From the NCBI GenBank assembly GCA_003576975.1, contig QEVD01000003.1, forward strand, positions 24,562 through 88,561: 64,000 bases of DNA. The letters are read 5' to 3'. Both the position numbers and the translations under genes were made by a program. The DNA comes from Candidatus Zhuqueibacterota bacterium (GTDB lineage Bacteria > Zhuqueibacterota > Zhuqueibacteria > Zhuqueibacterales > Zhuqueibacteraceae). Numbering within the stretch: position 1 is the first letter of the stretch; every line of letters begins with the position of its first letter. A model generated the notes under the pieces. The model was not told where the DNA came from, made no database searches, and saw nothing but the letters and a program-made list of their open reading frames with translations. Shown piece by piece: positions 61,838 through 64,000 of this stretch.

Positions 61838-63313
61838 ATGGCTGCTTTGTCAAAAAAAGCTTTACTGGAACAGCGTTTAAATCTTTTTCATAACGCCTTT
61901 TTATATTCGACCGATGCCATTCTCTTGACGGATTTGCAGGGCAATATCATTGAGGCGAATCAAGCGTTTTCCAATCTTTTTGGGTGGACGCACGAGGAGG
62001 CGGTCGGCCAACACACGCGGATTTTGCGTTCCGCCAAAACCACAAATGAACAGTACAAGCGCATGTGGGAAGGCGTCAACAGCAAAGGCCGTTGGGTCGG
62101 TGAGATTTTCAACAAGCACAAGGACGGCCATGAAATTCCGGTATTGCTCTCGATTACGCCGATTTATCGCGACGGCGCGAAAATCGGCTATATGGGCGTT
62201 GAAATCGACCTGACGGAAAAGAAGAAAATCGAGGCCCAGCTTTTTCAGGAAAAAGAATTTTCTGAATCCGTCATTGAAACCGCGAACTGCTTGATCGTGA
62301 GCTTGAGCCTGGAGGGCAAAATCACGCTGTTCAACAAGAAATGCGAAGAAGTCACCGGCTATGCCAAACATGAAGTGATCGGCAAAGGCTGGTTCGATTT
62401 GTTTCTGCCCGAGCAGGCGCGCGCGGAAGTGAGCGACGTATTCAGCAGCATCGTCGAGGGGCGCCTGCCTTCGCGCTTTGAGAACCACATTCTGACCAAG
62501 CGCGGGGATGAACGCTTGATCGCGTGGTCGAATACCGTTATTCGCGATGAAGCCCGTAGCATCTCTGGCGCATTGGCCATCGGCATTGATATCACCGATC
62601 AAAAGCGGTTGGAGAAGCAGGTTCTGCAAACGGAGCGCCTGGCGACCATCGGCAAAATGGCGGCAAAAGTCGCGCACGAAATCCGGAATCCGCTATCCTC
62701 GATCAGTTTGAATGCGGAGATGCTGGAGGATGAGATCAGCGCTTATGATCAAGTGAATACTGATGAAGCGCGGGCTTTGCTGCGCGCCATCATCGCGGAA
62801 ATCGACCGCATGACGGCTTTGACGGAGGAGTATTTGCAGTTTTCGCGGCTGCCGGAATCTCTGCTTGTGCCGGGCAATCTGCCGCGCATGATCGAAGAAA
62901 CGCTCGAATTCTTGCGTCATGAGTTGCGACAAAAACGCATTGAGATGGATTGCCAGCTTCCAGAGGTGTTGGGTGAAATTCGATTCGACCGCGTGCAAAT
63001 GCGGCGCGCCTTGTTGAATTTGATCCGGAATGCGGCCGAGGCCATGCCCAAGGGCGGAAAGCTGCGCTTGTGGGTGGAGAAACGAAACGAAGATGCTGTT
63101 ATTCATATTGAAGATACCGGCATCGGCATTCCGTCTGAAGTGATCGGTAAAATATTCGAGCCTTTTTTTACGACAAAGGAAGTCGGCACCGGGTTGGGAT
63201 TGGCGATCGTAGAGCAGATTATCCACGATCACGGCGGGCAGGTTATATGCCATAGCAAAGTTGGACACGGAACGACGTTCTCGATCATTCTTCCATTGGA
63301 CGAAACCAAGTGA
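61838..63313 (+). CDS. PAS-domain sensor histidine kinase (NtrB-like)
   Basis: 491 residues, soluble: PAS 1 (15-130; [20 protein letters not shown]), PAS 2 (140-255; [20 protein letters not shown]), HisKA with H-box [20 protein letters not shown] (about 274-293), HATPase (about 370-490; [40 protein letters not shown]). No membrane segment, so it senses a cytoplasmic signal through PAS. The NtrC-like regulator gene starts 10 bases after its stop. Confidence 0.96.
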   Translation: MAALSKKALLEQRLNLFHNAFLYSTDAILLTDLQGNIIEANQAFSNLFGWTHEEAVGQHTRILRSAKTTNEQYKRMWEGVNSKGRWVGEIFNKHKDGHEIPVLLSITPIYRDGAKIGYMGVEIDLTEKKKIEAQLFQEKEFSESVIETANCLIVSLSLEGKITLFNKKCEEVTGYAKHEVIGKGWFDLFLPEQARAEVSDVFSSIVEGRLPSRFENHILTKRGDERLIAWSNTVIRDEARSISGALAIGIDITDQKRLEKQVLQTERLATIGKMAAKVAHEIRNPLSSISLNAEMLEDEISAYDQVNTDEARALLRAIIAEIDRMTALTEEYLQFSRLPESLLVPGNLPRMIEETLEFLRHELRQKRIEMDCQLPEVLGEIRFDRVQMRRALLNLIRNAAEAMPKGGKLRLWVEKRNEDAVIHIEDTGIGIPSEVIGKIFEPFFTTKEVGTGLGLAIVEQIIHDHGGQVICHSKVGHGTTFSIILPLDETK

Positions 63314-63323
63314 GGGACACAAC

Positions 63324-64000
<677 letters not shown>

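Noticed and set aside
37300..63323. Sigma-54 (-24/-12) promoters
   Set aside because: I looked at the leaders of the pilus and kinase genes and found no TGGC...TTGC pair with correct spacing; a matrix scan would be needed to exclude them.

Overview
The window is about 53 to 55% GC by eye and gene-dense. It looks like a chromosomal segment of an uncultured didermic (Gram-negative-type) bacterium. Outer-membrane beta-barrels, a secretin, a TolA-binding-like TPR family, a M23 peptidase, Hanks-type kinases, two-component systems with a beta-propeller sensor and many small dispersed palindromes suggest the FCB superphylum (for example KSB1/Calditrichota-like lineages). That placement is inference; no rRNA or other clear phylogenetic marker lies here.

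Layout. 1-2595: end of a type I restriction-modification locus (hsdS tail, a duplicated hsdS tail fragment, hsdM) riddled with a GC-rich palindromic repeat. 2617-8147: CHAD and CYTH genes, a GIY-YIG nuclease, a receiver-only regulator and two unrecognised genes. 8297-11090: a flippase and a glycosyltransferase. 11393-17125: GDPD phosphodiesterase, M23 peptidase, rhomboid protease, aroB and an unknown. 17168-21389: three tandem paralogues that fuse an outer-membrane barrel to a YbgF-like TPR. 21635-25818: a sugar-type ABC importer operon with a Ser/Thr kinase gene lodged between its two permease genes. 26113-30807: an A+T-richer unknown, argB, a GAF/sigma-54 activator and an overlapping kinase with a PEGA domain. 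30839-36610: membrane glycosyltransferases, a GT2 and a methyltransferase. 36611-37728: a 1.1-kb non-coding stretch with dispersed repeats and a multi-hairpin RNA candidate ending in an intrinsic terminator.

37729-54858 is the most interesting region: a complete-looking but divergent type IV pilus/type II secretion-like assembly system. It encodes three near-identical small pilin-like proteins, a PilC platform, a PilB ATPase gene split by two frame disruptions (one caused exactly by a 16-bp tandem duplication), three larger pseudopilin-like proteins, a PilT-like ATPase, a PilM-PilN fusion with C-terminal SPOR-like repeats, a PilO-PilP fusion, a short PilQ-like secretin and a TPR/WD40/zinc-ribbon protein. 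All six pilin-like proteins begin with Met-Gly or Met-Ala directly before the hydrophobic helix, without a usual prepilin leader or Glu5. No prepilin peptidase is in the window.

55374-64000: signalling. A 1735-residue beta-propeller/PAS/GAF histidine kinase and its partner regulator lie on the minus strand, ending in a strong terminator. On the plus strand is a PAS histidine kinase followed by an NtrC-like regulator cut by the window end. Two sigma-54 activators in one window indicate sigma-54 control, but I found no convincing -24/-12 promoter.
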